Source of the DNA: Xanthoparmelia taractica
Lineage: Eukaryota; Ascomycota; Lecanoromycetes; Lecanorales; Parmeliaceae
Reading direction: 5' to 3'
Assembly (NCBI GenBank): GCA_033085395.1
Contig: JANQBS010000568.1
Span: forward strand, 1-13,464
DNA length: 13,464 bases
Below are positions 8,701-13,464 of this stretch, in pieces. Made by a program: the position numbers and the translations under genes. The notes below the pieces were generated by a model. That model was not told the DNA's origin and searched no databases. It was given only the letters and a program-made list of their open reading frames with translations. Every line of letters starts with the position of its first letter. The first letter of the stretch is position 1.

Positions 8701-9059
8701 TTCAACGCCCTCGGCCTCAACATATTCCACCTGTTTCTACAAATGATGATGGCACAGTCAACTCAGAAATCGAACGGCTTCTCAACAAACGAACCATCAA
8801 GAAAGGACGTGGTTTGGCTACAGAGTACCTGGTGAGATGGAAAGAATATGGTCCCGAATATGATCAGTGGTACAACATCAAGGATCTTGATGACGCTCCT
8901 GAATTAGTAAAGGAATATGAGGAGGAAGCAGCCAGAATTCGAGCTGTTACACCTACCGAACCCACTTCTGCAATCTCATCTCCGCTTTCCCAGCCAAGCT
9001 TGCCCGCAAAGAGGAGAGGTCGTCCCAGAAGGCATGATGTCGCTACTCCATCAAAATAG
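2763..9059 (+). CDS. Gag-Pol polyprotein of Ty3/gypsy chromovirus
   Basis: Encodes the structural and replication proteins of the retrotransposon as one frame of 2098 codons ending in TAG. Domains by residue, counted from 2763: Ser/Thr/Asn-rich N-terminus (1-190), short collagen-like G-x-y run (191-203), Gag capsid (about 247-407), Q/N-rich region (425-585), C2HC finger (659-680), retropepsin (DTG 744-746), RT (D1137, YVDD 1197-1200), RNase H (D1364, E1414/E1416, D1443, D1495), integrase zinc site (H1641, H1645, C1675, C1678), integrase core (D1708, D1770, E1806), GPF (1937-1939), chromodomain (about 2002-2055), AT-hook (2085-2088). No stop or shift separates gag from pol, as in Tf1. The start is unsettled: 2763 is a TTG, used only as a marker. 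The frame is open from 2682 and the first in-frame ATG is 3243 (residue 161, A at -3 and G at +4). Family is certain; N-terminus is not. Confidence 0.93.
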   Translation: MAFQIDEFLHSEHAFVSLVTNDIKQFIADIVKVNFRPPEIAKGVTSSARDARARARSASVESPNWPTSWALDRSIFRAALTRFEAGIQPLRRLREPPSTGGTPHSSPLGSPVRNPPVTGSNSGNSTGSNSASNPTSNTSTNPTSNLSTNPTSRGTSNNSNMAGNDDANWQNTGFSQQQWTALQGLLRSVSGPPGERGPPGQDGTNATVGTAPALASRWNAGDVGFFNPMYEDKSVASGASPMEHTPKETYFRDVHLFLEHARDVASIKGDELVRMNLWTCFKGPALEWWLSELSDNDKRLVKLGNGLDEWERMLVERFKAPTNVAIDSLLKERYTFRDAASKREPREYAQKILRASKDAGLTSVKNQLDVIYNGLDAELRRDLRRPKDRTTLHDFLEEMDDLKHDWWIYASRHGARTQGFSAGPNRHQNQSDSNRGISGQYQPRSQQQFASQQFRPQQSAGPDNQYQRPYFQQPFRQFGNQYGSQNAQSTQSLNAPSNQSFPRQFNGQNAYLNPQQNAQQMPRQPLQIAAPNVSNSIPNRPSFGSQQQRFPPRPTQGFQQNQGFQQGNQRPWFNAANRPKAAAYQASTTDENAELEHDGQAQSADYQEENTGAEHSYFAGEDQYGNEMYYANSEHNPELPTQPAFDDQFAGFVGIETYCRNCQESFSSKTKLHRHLRVGCPGKHVYANEAALAKPSNSDEQPKIIKSAASNQDLGNGFAFRSWTYAMVGVKLDPANQEDEVCADTGCGVSLIDRSWHSQQCPNAAISKMATPLRVRGVGASKHETSEYITQDIYLPGIDDQGRKVLACLRRELHIVDDLRAKMLIGNDIIGPEGIVIDVANKKARIGSCSTTIDITARPRGEFVRRKVYAKSSVFVPPHSEMILPTKEINLPNDRDFLFEPAVQTNLAMFAHLIDHTMTGILVRNESNTSVQIPRKLKLGNVLEMDYENCFQTNIEPEFALTKTAMNSSIDMSLNQSTPLLAEETKLPNGVMIFGDAQARTALADLVNEFPQIWQDTGFVEVPEEEWMKLPLRDDWQTKVSGKAKIYPLGTRDREVVDKVFDELHEQGRLEWTKDSTPFSYPVFVVWKTLPDGTTKGRPVVDIRGLNDLLLRDAYPVPLQQDVIEMLAGCGFISVIDATSFFYQWRVHPNYRYMQTVVSHRGQETFNVPIMGCMNSIAYVQRQIDKILRHIPNAKAYVDDVVTGARTFQQHLQDLRQLFELFVRFNITVSPTKAFLGYPDVNLLGRKVNSFGLISPEDKLKAISNLQYPSTLGELEHYLGLTGYLRQYVHFYAQLAQPLQELKTLLLKEAPNSGRQRKQHSSRTKLPAASEKQLASFQLLQEALSQPTMLVHFDKTRTLWIDLDASKEFGFGAVVFHVKADESKNKWPSRAQTEPILFLSRLLTTAERNYWPTELEIAGLVWCLKKIRHMVESSKHPVRIQTDHSAIIDIMKQNSIVSTTSTMRMNVRLIRAAQFLRQFNLAVSHKPGKEHIVPDALSRLASLNRDDSLPHHHSELDALYVFTASLVEMSASFHEKCIQGYQQDDYWKRISAQLDANDNLGSEDAASLPFVRGKHLLATDADPYFSPRPEGNQQQEQLKQQKENQQQCLQRDLIFHVDRTTGHQRLCIPSLLVKDILTLAHGEGHPGFQRCYEIVTSSWYIHGITKHLRDFIRHCPECLVLQTRRHAPYGSLQPISSPPVPFHTLTVDFILALPLSNHGLDCIMSVTCKFTKAIQLIPGKSTWKASDWAKALLNRLDIVDWGIPKAIISDRDRKFLSELWESLFKLLKVSLLYSTAYHPQTDGASERTNQTAEIALRYFVHALERPSLWPEVLPRMQAFLNNSASSGITPSEVAYGFTPNRPLDLLRLPAKIDHVSARITAKDAIDFAQMSNKFHYDRKHQPMFLRVGEWALLRLHKGYKIPSTLGITNKLSQQYVGPFQVVDRVGRLAYRLAVPAEWRVHPVFTIAQLEPCPAPENDPFQRPRPQHIPPVSTNDDGTVNSEIERLLNKRTIKKGRGLATEYLVRWKEYGPEYDQWYNIKDLDDAPELVKEYEEEAARIRAVTPTEPTSAISSPLSQPSLPAKRRGRPRRHDVATPSK
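3159..3218 (+). repeat. 24-bp coding microrepeat in Gag N-terminus
   Basis: Two and a half copies of a 24-bp unit (3159-3182, 3183-3206, partial 3207-3218) encode NPTSN(T/L)ST-type octapeptides at residues 133-152. The repeat stays in frame, and the surrounding stretch is equally rich in Ser, Asn and Thr. This supports translation of the region before the first in-frame ATG, since an in-frame peptide repeat is less expected in untranslated leader. Confidence 0.85.
3501..3983 (+). other. Gag capsid domain (retrotransposon-gag type)
   Basis: Residues about 247-407 read as an all-helical Ty3/gypsy Gag: a WTCFKGPALEWW core (W, F-K-G, A-x-x-WW), then WERMLVERF, a Y-A-x-x-I helix and a terminal EEMDDLKHDWW helix. 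This part should assemble the virus-like particle. It is preceded by a collagen-like GPPGERGPPGQDG tract at 191-203. Confidence 0.85.
4035..4517 (+). other. Q/N-rich prion-like region of Gag
   Basis: Residues 425-585 are dominated by Gln and Asn with Ser, Phe, Tyr, Pro and Arg, and nearly lack acidic residues. No CCHC zinc knuckle (C-x2-C-x4-H-x4-C) is present, although this is where a nucleocapsid would usually be. The scattered Arg and aromatic residues suit RNA binding or condensate formation; that role is inferred from composition. Confidence 0.8.
4737..4802 (+). other. C2HC-type zinc finger between Gag and protease
   Basis: Cys659-x2-Cys662-x12-His675-x4-Cys680, with Phe666 and Leu672 at the hydrophobic-core positions of a classical C2H2 finger. 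It stands in the same frame 64 residues before the protease active site. It may bind the element's RNA or DNA in place of a CCHC knuckle, or act in targeting; both are inference. Confidence 0.8.
4941..5297 (+). other. Retropepsin-type aspartic protease domain
   Basis: Residues about 727-845 contain the active-site triplet Asp744-Thr745-Gly746 in a CADTGCGVSLID context and the downstream L-I-G-N-D motif at 824-828, equivalent to the second psi-loop of retropepsins. It would work as a homodimer to cut Gag-Pol into mature proteins. No substitution of catalytic residues is seen. Confidence 0.9.
5895..6521 (+). other. Reverse transcriptase domain
   Basis: Residues about 1045-1253. Visible blocks: GRPVVDIRGLND (motif 1-2 region), SVIDATSFFYQW with catalytic Asp1137, SHRGQETFNVPIMGCMNS (motif B region), and AYVDDVV with Asp1199-Asp1200. 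The run from RGLN to FFYQWRVHP is typical of filamentous-fungal gypsy elements. All three catalytic aspartates are present. Confidence 0.96.
6831..7262 (+). other. RNase H domain
   Basis: Residues about 1357-1500. Catalytic positions: Asp1364 in IDLDAS, Glu1414 or Glu1416 in PTELE, Asp1443 in QTDHS and Asp1495 in VPDALSRL. It removes the RNA strand during cDNA synthesis. After it, a linker with two short Gln-rich clusters (nucleotides about 7538-7583) leads to integrase. Confidence 0.93.
7668..8675 (+). other. Integrase: HHCC, DD35E core and GPY/F module
   Basis: Zinc site His1641-x3-His1645-x29-Cys1675-x2-Cys1678; catalytic core Asp1708-x61-Asp1770-x35-Glu1806 with TVDFI, ISDRDRKF and TDGASERTNQ contexts; GPF at 1937-1939 inside KLSQQYVGPFQV. 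The full set needed for strand transfer is present, consistent with the clean 5-bp target duplication of this copy. Confidence 0.96.
8766..8927 (+). other. C-terminal chromodomain
   Basis: Residues about 2002-2055: an EIERLLNKR strand, TEYLVRWKEY with Trp2026, then GPEYDQW with Trp2036 and a closing acidic helix. This is the chromodomain layout of chromoviruses, where the domain sits after integrase and directs insertion to methylated-histone chromatin. Whether the full aromatic cage for H3K9me is intact needs alignment: the usual first cage aromatic is not obvious near Glu2002. Confidence 0.9.
9009..9032 (+). other. AT-hook motif at the extreme C-terminus
   Basis: Residues 2083-2090 read KRRGRPRR, with the core RGRP at 2085-2088 flanked by basic residues. 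This matches the AT-hook that binds the minor groove of AT tracts. It lies about 30 residues after the chromodomain, in a Pro/Ser-rich tail eight residues from the stop. It could also serve as a nuclear localisation signal. Confidence 0.7.
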
Positions 9060-9417
9060 AAAGCATCAAACACACTCAATATCATAGCAACTCTACACAT
9101 ACTCACCGTACCGCTGCATCCAAACGTTCAACGAGTATTGTCGACCGGGAATAACTCCCCTCTACTCGGTAACGTTTGTGTGGTTGGAAGGAGATAGCAA
9201 TGCATGGTCGTTGTATTGTGGCATGAAGGATTGATTGCATTATTGTTGTTGTTGTTGTTTGACTACTAACTGGCATTCTAACTATATGGTTTAGCCGCCG
9301 AAAAGACCTCACTGCCACCAAGTTCCCGCCAATGTCAGCATGCTGCCACGCGGCCACGGCTTGCTTGGTCGGCAAAGCTTTTTCTGCATACATTCATACT
9401 TCAAATATGTATATAGC

Positions 9418-9435
9418 AAGCGAGGTCGCTCGCTT
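9418..9435 (+). repeat. Hairpin just upstream of the 3' LTR
   Basis: AAGCGAG (9418-9424) pairs with CTCGCTT (9429-9435) across the loop GTCG, followed by a pyrimidine tract TTCTTCTATTTC. It lies 21 bases before the LTR. Function unknown; it could mark the plus-strand priming region. Confidence 0.45.
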
Positions 9436-9446
9436 TTCTTCTATTT

Positions 9447-9456
9447 CGGTGGATGC
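9447..9456 (+). other. Weak polypurine-tract candidate
   Basis: The bases directly before the 3' LTR include the short purine run GGTGGA (9449-9454), interrupted by T, then TGC. This is far from the long purine run usual in Ty3/gypsy, though Ty1 is known to use a G/T-mixed tract. Called only by position. Confidence 0.25.
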
Positions 9457-9605
9457 TGTCACGGAAAACGCACCTGCCAAGCCAATCAAGAAATCAGCCA
9501 AGGCAAGTGCTTGGCTGGCTGTACTTAGATAGAATTTTCCAACTAAGAATAATCAAGAATTAGACACCCAATTGACTGACTGACCTTACACCCATTGCTG
9601 TTACA
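9457..9605 (+). repeat. 3' long terminal repeat (149 bp)
   Basis: Identical by eye over 149 bases to 2032-2180, with the same TG...CA ends. Because LTRs are copied from one template at integration, identity means a recent insertion or one not yet exposed to RIP. GATTC follows directly. Confidence 0.96.
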
Positions 9606-9610
9606 GATTC
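9606..9610. repeat. Target-site duplication GATTC (right copy)
   Basis: Exact copy of 2027-2031, directly after the terminal CA of the 3' LTR. Joining 2031 to 9611 restores the pre-insertion sequence of the host element. Confidence 0.93.
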
Positions 9611-10732
9611 TAATAATTTTATTTATCTATTAATTTTATCTTTAAGTCCAATAATTCGCTTTTTGATATCTAATAGCTTCGCTACTTATTGTTCGATAGC
9701 GATATCTTATAAGTTTATCTATAGATTACTTCGAACTAGTTCGATATTCTTTATTATTGTTATCTCTTTAACTCGCGTTATAAAGAGATAAATATTTTAA
9801 AAATAAATCTTCTTATTAATATACTCGAGAATAATATTTATATTAATTAATTTTTTATTATATATTAATTAAAGTATTCGAGATTATTTAATTTTTAGCG
9901 TGTATTATTATCGTTATTAATATTAGTAATAAATATTTTATTAGCTTTAGATTATTTAGATAATCTAGACGATTCGAGTAATTTAGATATATTATAAAAA
10001 ATTCTCTTATTATAGCACGTAGCTTCGCACGCTATACTTTAATAAAGTCTTTACTTATTATAAAAATTTTTAAAGAATCGATAAGATTATTATAAATAGC
10101 TTCTTTTATTAAGATAATAGCTAATATTATTTTTATAAAAAACGATTCGATAATTAATAAGATAGATTTTAAGAGTCTAGAATATTTTTTATAAAAAAAG
10201 ACTTATATTATTAAAAAAAATTACTTAATTAATAAAATAGCTCTTAAATAACAGATATAATTATTAAAAACCTTTATTAAATATCGAAGAGATAAGAGAT
10301 TAATCTTTAATAAGAAAAATAAAATAACTTCTAAGAAGTTTACTTAAATCTCGTAATAATTAAATTTAAATATAAATAAATATTAATAAAATAGATTAAG
10401 ATAATTATCGTATCTTATAGAATTTTATATATCTTCTTAATATTTTTTATAAACGTTTAAATCTAATTAATAATTCGTATAAGATTTAGAATAAATATAA
10501 TAATGATTAAAATAATAATAATAATATCTAAAGAAGTAGAGATAGTAATAATATCTTTTAAAATAACTAAATTTAATAAAGTTATAATATTTACTTATAG
10601 AAGATTAGTATAACTACTAAAGTCTTTAATAAGATTCTTAATAATAATATTATTAATAATAAAATAATAAATAAAATAAAAATAATTCTTTAAATAAAGA
10701 ATCGAAGAAGAAGAATAATAATATTTTAATTT

Positions 10733-10753
10733 ATCTGCAAATCTAAAAAGTTT
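10733..10753 (+). repeat. Left TIR of the nested MITE-like element
   Basis: Pairs in inverted orientation with 11308-11328, one mismatch at position 10737 (TpG here, TpA in the reverse complement of the other end). Confidence 0.75.
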
Positions 10754-11160
10754 ATTTCCGCACGAATTCCGTCGGGTTCACACGATTAGCACGATTTAGT
10801 ACATTTAGTCTTATTCGCCTATATCGACAAAATTTAGCCGAATTAGTAACTATCGGTAAAATTCAGTTCGATTAGTAAATAGAGTTGCTATTCGCATAAT
10901 TAGCACGATTTAATAAGTAAGATAATTTCAAATTTTATGCGCAAAGTCCTCGTAAGGCCTCGTAGCAAGTAAGATACTTAATAATATACATTACGCACTA
11001 CTTCAGGTATTACTTTGAATATTATTCTCGTGAGAATTTAATCTAAAATTCACGATCTCGAGGTTTATTTTAGAATAACGTTAAGAGTCGTCGCTATATG
11101 TAGCTATCGAACCTCGTCGTCGATTAAAAAAAAAAACTTATAGGGCTAAATATAGGGCTG

Positions 11161-11172
11161 AGTCACGTGACT
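11161..11172. promoter_or_regulatory. Perfect 12-bp palindrome AGTCACGTGACT
   Basis: A fully palindromic site with the E-box core CACGTG, bound in fungi by bHLH factors such as Cbf1 homologues. It lies inside the MITE-like insert and keeps CpA and TpG bases that RIP has removed from most nearby DNA. Regulatory function is not shown. Confidence 0.4.
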
Positions 11173-11307
11173 AATGCTAATAGTAAGTATAGCAAGTAGT
11201 ATTTGCTAACTGAGCGGAATTCGCGCGAATATTTGATGGAGTTGCTAATCCGGCGGAATTCTTGATTTCAGCCCTAGCCGCGCGATTAGCAATTTTGAAT
11301 TTAGTAG

Positions 11308-11328
11308 AAACTTTTTAGATTTGTAGAT
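11308..11328 (-). repeat. Right TIR of the nested MITE-like element
   Basis: Inverted partner of 10733-10753 with one RIP-type mismatch. Confidence 0.75.
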
Positions 11329-13389
11329 GTTAAGAAGTCTATTAATAAGAAATCTAATATTATAAATATAGCGTTAATACTTAATAATTAAATAATATAA
11401 AGTAATAATATAATCTAAACGTTACTATTAATTTATTAAGTGTAAGTAATAAATAAATAAAAAGATAATATATTTCTATAAAGAGCTCGAAGAATAAGTA
11501 TCTACTATAGTTTTACGCTACTACTAATATATGCTAATCTTCTTAACTTCTTCTTTAATAAGAAAGTCGTCTACGAAAAACTTTCTTAGACTTATAATAG
11601 ATTAGAAATAATTAAATATAGTACTTATAGAATATAAAGAATTATTCTTATACGTGTAACGTTAAATAGATTAAATACTTTACTCGTTTAAATACTTTAT
11701 TAATATATACGTAAACGATATAATTATCTTTTTAAAGATCTTAAAAGAGTATCTCTCGTATTTATAATAATTTTTTATACTATATTATTAAAAGCGTATA
11801 AGTCTTAATTCTAAGAAATTATTTTTAAGTTATTTATTAATTATTTTCTTAAGATAAAGAATTAATTTATTTAAGATATCTATTTTTAAATAGAAGCTGG
11901 TAATAATCAATACGCTTATTTTTTCTAATATTTTACGAAAGCTAGATATTTTTTTAAACTTAAGTAATTAATTATAATTATTTATTCTTTAATATACTTA
12001 GCGAACGCACGCTCTATAATAGCGTAAAACGAAGCTTATTAACTTTTTATTAAAGAATTTTAAGAAATATTCTTATAAATTAATTTACGTATTAATAAAA
12101 TAAGAACTTAAGACTTTTAATAACGTTAAAAGTATTTTCGCTAATTGAATTTTCTTAATATATTTTCATACGAAGAAATAACTATTAATCGATTTAGATA
12201 TCTTTAAAATATATAATTTTATAATAATAATTTATTACGTGAAAGAAGAGCTTATTAAAATCTTTTTTAAAATATTAATTTAATTTATTATACTTTTTAA
12301 TAAAATATTAAATTAAGTAGAAAAGAACTATTAATTAATAGAGTTAAAGATAATTAATTTTATTTCAATTGTAAAAAAGATTTAATATATAATTAAGACT
12401 ATTAAAAAGTCTTTTATAATTATTTATATTAATTACTTAACTACGATATTAATCTTTAAATAAATTAACATAATATTATTATTAATTAATAAGCTTAACT
12501 TACGCTAAGTTTATACTTCGTAATATTTATCGTAATTTAATTTTATAATTAAATATAAGATTAATAAATTTATTAAACGCGCTCTTATATTTTGTAAGGA
12601 CGAAAGCACTTAGCGTAGACTAATAGAACTCGCTTAACTCGCTTGCTAGGCTATAAGCTACGCAGTAAGGGCGAGTATCTAGTATACTTGACGAAAGTCT
12701 TAAATATCCGCGAATTCTCTTTTTTTTTCTTTCTTTTTTAGCTATTAATTCACTTAACAATTTAGACGATTATTTTAATATCTACGTTTCTTAATCTCGC
12801 TAATTATCTAGCTACTATATAACTTTATTAAAAAGAGATCTTATTATCTTATAGTTCTAATAGCTTTATTCATATAAAGCTACTTAATTAATTATAATAA
12901 GTAACTCGCGAGTTAATTCTATTAATTTATGAAATAGAAACGTCTTATTATTAATTATTAGCGATATTTTTAATTAAGTAAGCGAAGGTAATAGTTACGA
13001 AGACGACTCTTATTAAAATATATCTGCTTTATAATTAAATTATTAAGATATTAATTATAATATTAATGCGAGTTCTATTAATATTATCGACGAGAATAAT
13101 AATTATTAGAGTATTATACTTAATAACTCTATATTAATAGATAAAGATCCTCGCCTCGCAGGCTTAATATAAATTTAACGTTTTCGACTCTTAAAGCTTA
13201 ATGCTAAAAAGTAATTAATTATCGAAAAACTTAAGTTAATCGAAATATAAAACGTATAAGAATATCGTCGCGAGTATAGCGATAATTATTATCGCGATAC
13301 GAGTTACAAGAAGATAAGCGTTATTAAAGTATCTAACACGTAATATCTTAATAACTATAACTCGACGATTATATTTATTCGAGATTACG

Positions 13390-13464
13390 AGTACGGGTCG
13401 GAAAGGTGTGGTATCTGTTGAATATAGTCGTTTTCAACTTTTTTTCAACTTTTTTTAAAAAATT
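13390..13464 (-). repeat. Right terminal inverted repeat (75 bp)
   Basis: Inverted partner of 1-75 with one mismatch. Similarity stops abruptly inside position 13390, so the inverted repeat is sharply bounded rather than a gradually decaying palindrome. The A/T-homopolymer outer end has the same run lengths on both sides, which argues for recent common origin or constraint. Confidence 0.93.

Larger units (their letters stand above)
9060..9456 (+). other. 3' untranslated region before the 3' LTR
   Basis: About 400 bp with no credible coding region. It contains a (TTG)5 run at 9243-9257, a CG-rich patch around 9340-9360 and a 7-bp-stem hairpin at 9418-9435. No clear polypurine tract ends it; the last bases before the LTR are pyrimidine-rich and then TCGGTGGATGC. 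Confidence 0.75.
2032..9605 (+). mobile_element. Intact Ty3/gypsy chromovirus LTR retrotransposon, 7574 bp
   Basis: Order: 149-bp 5' LTR, primer-binding site, about 0.6-kb leader, one gag-pol frame of 2098 codons, about 0.4-kb 3' untranslated region, 149-bp 3' LTR, 5-bp target duplication GATTC on both sides. The pol order (protease, RT, RNase H, integrase) with a C-terminal chromodomain identifies a chromovirus (Metaviridae). I find no stop or frameshift in the coding frame, the LTRs are identical by eye, and base composition is normal, in sharp contrast to the RIP-mutated flanks. It is therefore a young insertion, probably competent for transposition as far as the sequence shows. Uncertain parts are the translation start and the polypurine tract. 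Confidence 0.96.
10733..11328. mobile_element. MITE-like nested element with 21-bp TIRs (596 bp)
   Basis: The 21 bases at 10733-10753 match the reverse complement of 11308-11328 at 20 of 21 positions (ATCTRCAAATCTAAAAAGTTT); the one difference is G versus A. The interior is clearly less AT-rich than the arms and holds internal repeats: CGGAATTC in both orientations (10764-10771, 11215-11222, 11254-11261), a repeated ATTAGCACGATTTA (10785-10798 and 10899-10912) and many GCTAAT/ATTAGC motifs. There is no coding capacity. Target duplication is unclear, at most a dinucleotide. It is probably a non-autonomous DNA transposon that inserted after part of the RIP damage. Confidence 0.65.
9611..13389. 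other. RIP-degraded right arm, no surviving gene
   Basis: About 3.8 kb of TpA-dominated sequence like the left arm, interrupted only by the less AT-rich insert at 10733-11328. Stops are dense in every frame and no ORF reaches 60 codons. Small islands with more G+C remain near 12590-12715 (with a direct repeat AACTCGCTT) and 13140-13170. The region near 12030-12300 in one plus frame has mostly TAA stops separated by plausible codons and may be a dead gene. I recognise no transposase motif in what is left. Confidence 0.8.
1..13464. mobile_element. Composite TIR-bounded DNA element with nested insertions (unclassified)
   Basis: The first and last 75 bases are inverted copies of each other with one mismatch, so the window behaves as one element running end to end. 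Removing the nested LTR retrotransposon and one target-site copy leaves about 5.9 kb; removing the MITE-like insert as well leaves about 5.3 kb. The remaining DNA is RIP-saturated and encodes no ORF I can recognise, so the transposase superfamily is unknown. Long TIRs would fit a Mutator-like or another large-TIR DNA transposon, but this is inference from TIR length only. The flanking target duplication lies outside the window, and the TIRs could extend past its edges. Confidence 0.7.

Noticed and set aside
8864..9393. Minus-strand frames of 80 and 96 codons at the 3' end
   Set aside because: One is antisense to the chromodomain and AT-hook, the other lies in the 3' untranslated region; neither has support.
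9332..9532. Two overlapping 62-66-codon frames running into the 3' LTR
   Set aside because: They cross the LTR boundary, have no recognisable domain, and lie in untranslated sequence; not an env gene.
12590..12715. Island with higher G+C, direct repeat AACTCGCTT and a small hairpin, considered as a tRNA or insertion
   Set aside because: No cloverleaf, anticodon arm or TTC box could be drawn, and no inverted ends were found.

Overview
The window looks like DNA from a filamentous ascomycete (Pezizomycotina). The evidence is an intact fungal Ty3/gypsy chromovirus sitting inside very AT-rich DNA. That AT-rich DNA is full of TpA, has few CpA/TpG dinucleotides and keeps its CpG, which is the signature of repeat-induced point mutation (RIP). 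There is no host gene, rRNA, tRNA or CRISPR array. Species cannot be told from this sequence.

Layout. The window begins and ends with a 75-bp terminal inverted repeat (1-75 and 13390-13464, one mismatch), so it appears to span one large TIR-bounded DNA element from end to end. Its two arms (76-2031 and 9606-13389) are saturated with RIP-type mutations and hold no surviving ORF, so the original transposase or cargo cannot be named. Without the retrotransposon and one copy of its target duplication, the element would be about 5.9 kb. The right arm carries a smaller, less AT-rich insert (10733-11328, 596 bp) with 21-bp inverted ends, probably a MITE-like non-autonomous transposon.

The left arm is interrupted by a complete, young LTR retrotransposon (2032-9605, 7574 bp). 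It has two identical 149-bp LTRs (TG...CA) and a 5-bp target duplication, GATTC. Its single 2098-codon frame encodes, in order: Gag capsid, Q/N-rich region, C2HC zinc finger, retropepsin, reverse transcriptase, RNase H, integrase (HHCC, DD35E, GPY/F), chromodomain and a C-terminal AT-hook. All catalytic residues are present and the body shows no RIP, so it arrived after the host element had been mutated.

How the parts fit together: the likely history is a DNA transposon that entered the genome, was multiplied and mutated by RIP (hence probably H3K9me3 heterochromatin), received a MITE, and was then hit by a chromodomain plus AT-hook retrotransposon, whose tail suits AT-rich heterochromatin. 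The two most puzzling points are the near-intact TIRs around a destroyed interior, and the Gag-Pol start. No ATG lies in the open frame before codon 161, yet an in-frame ATG-TAA start-stop pair lies directly before that frame, in a leader with several tiny upstream ORFs and a duplicated 70-bp unit.
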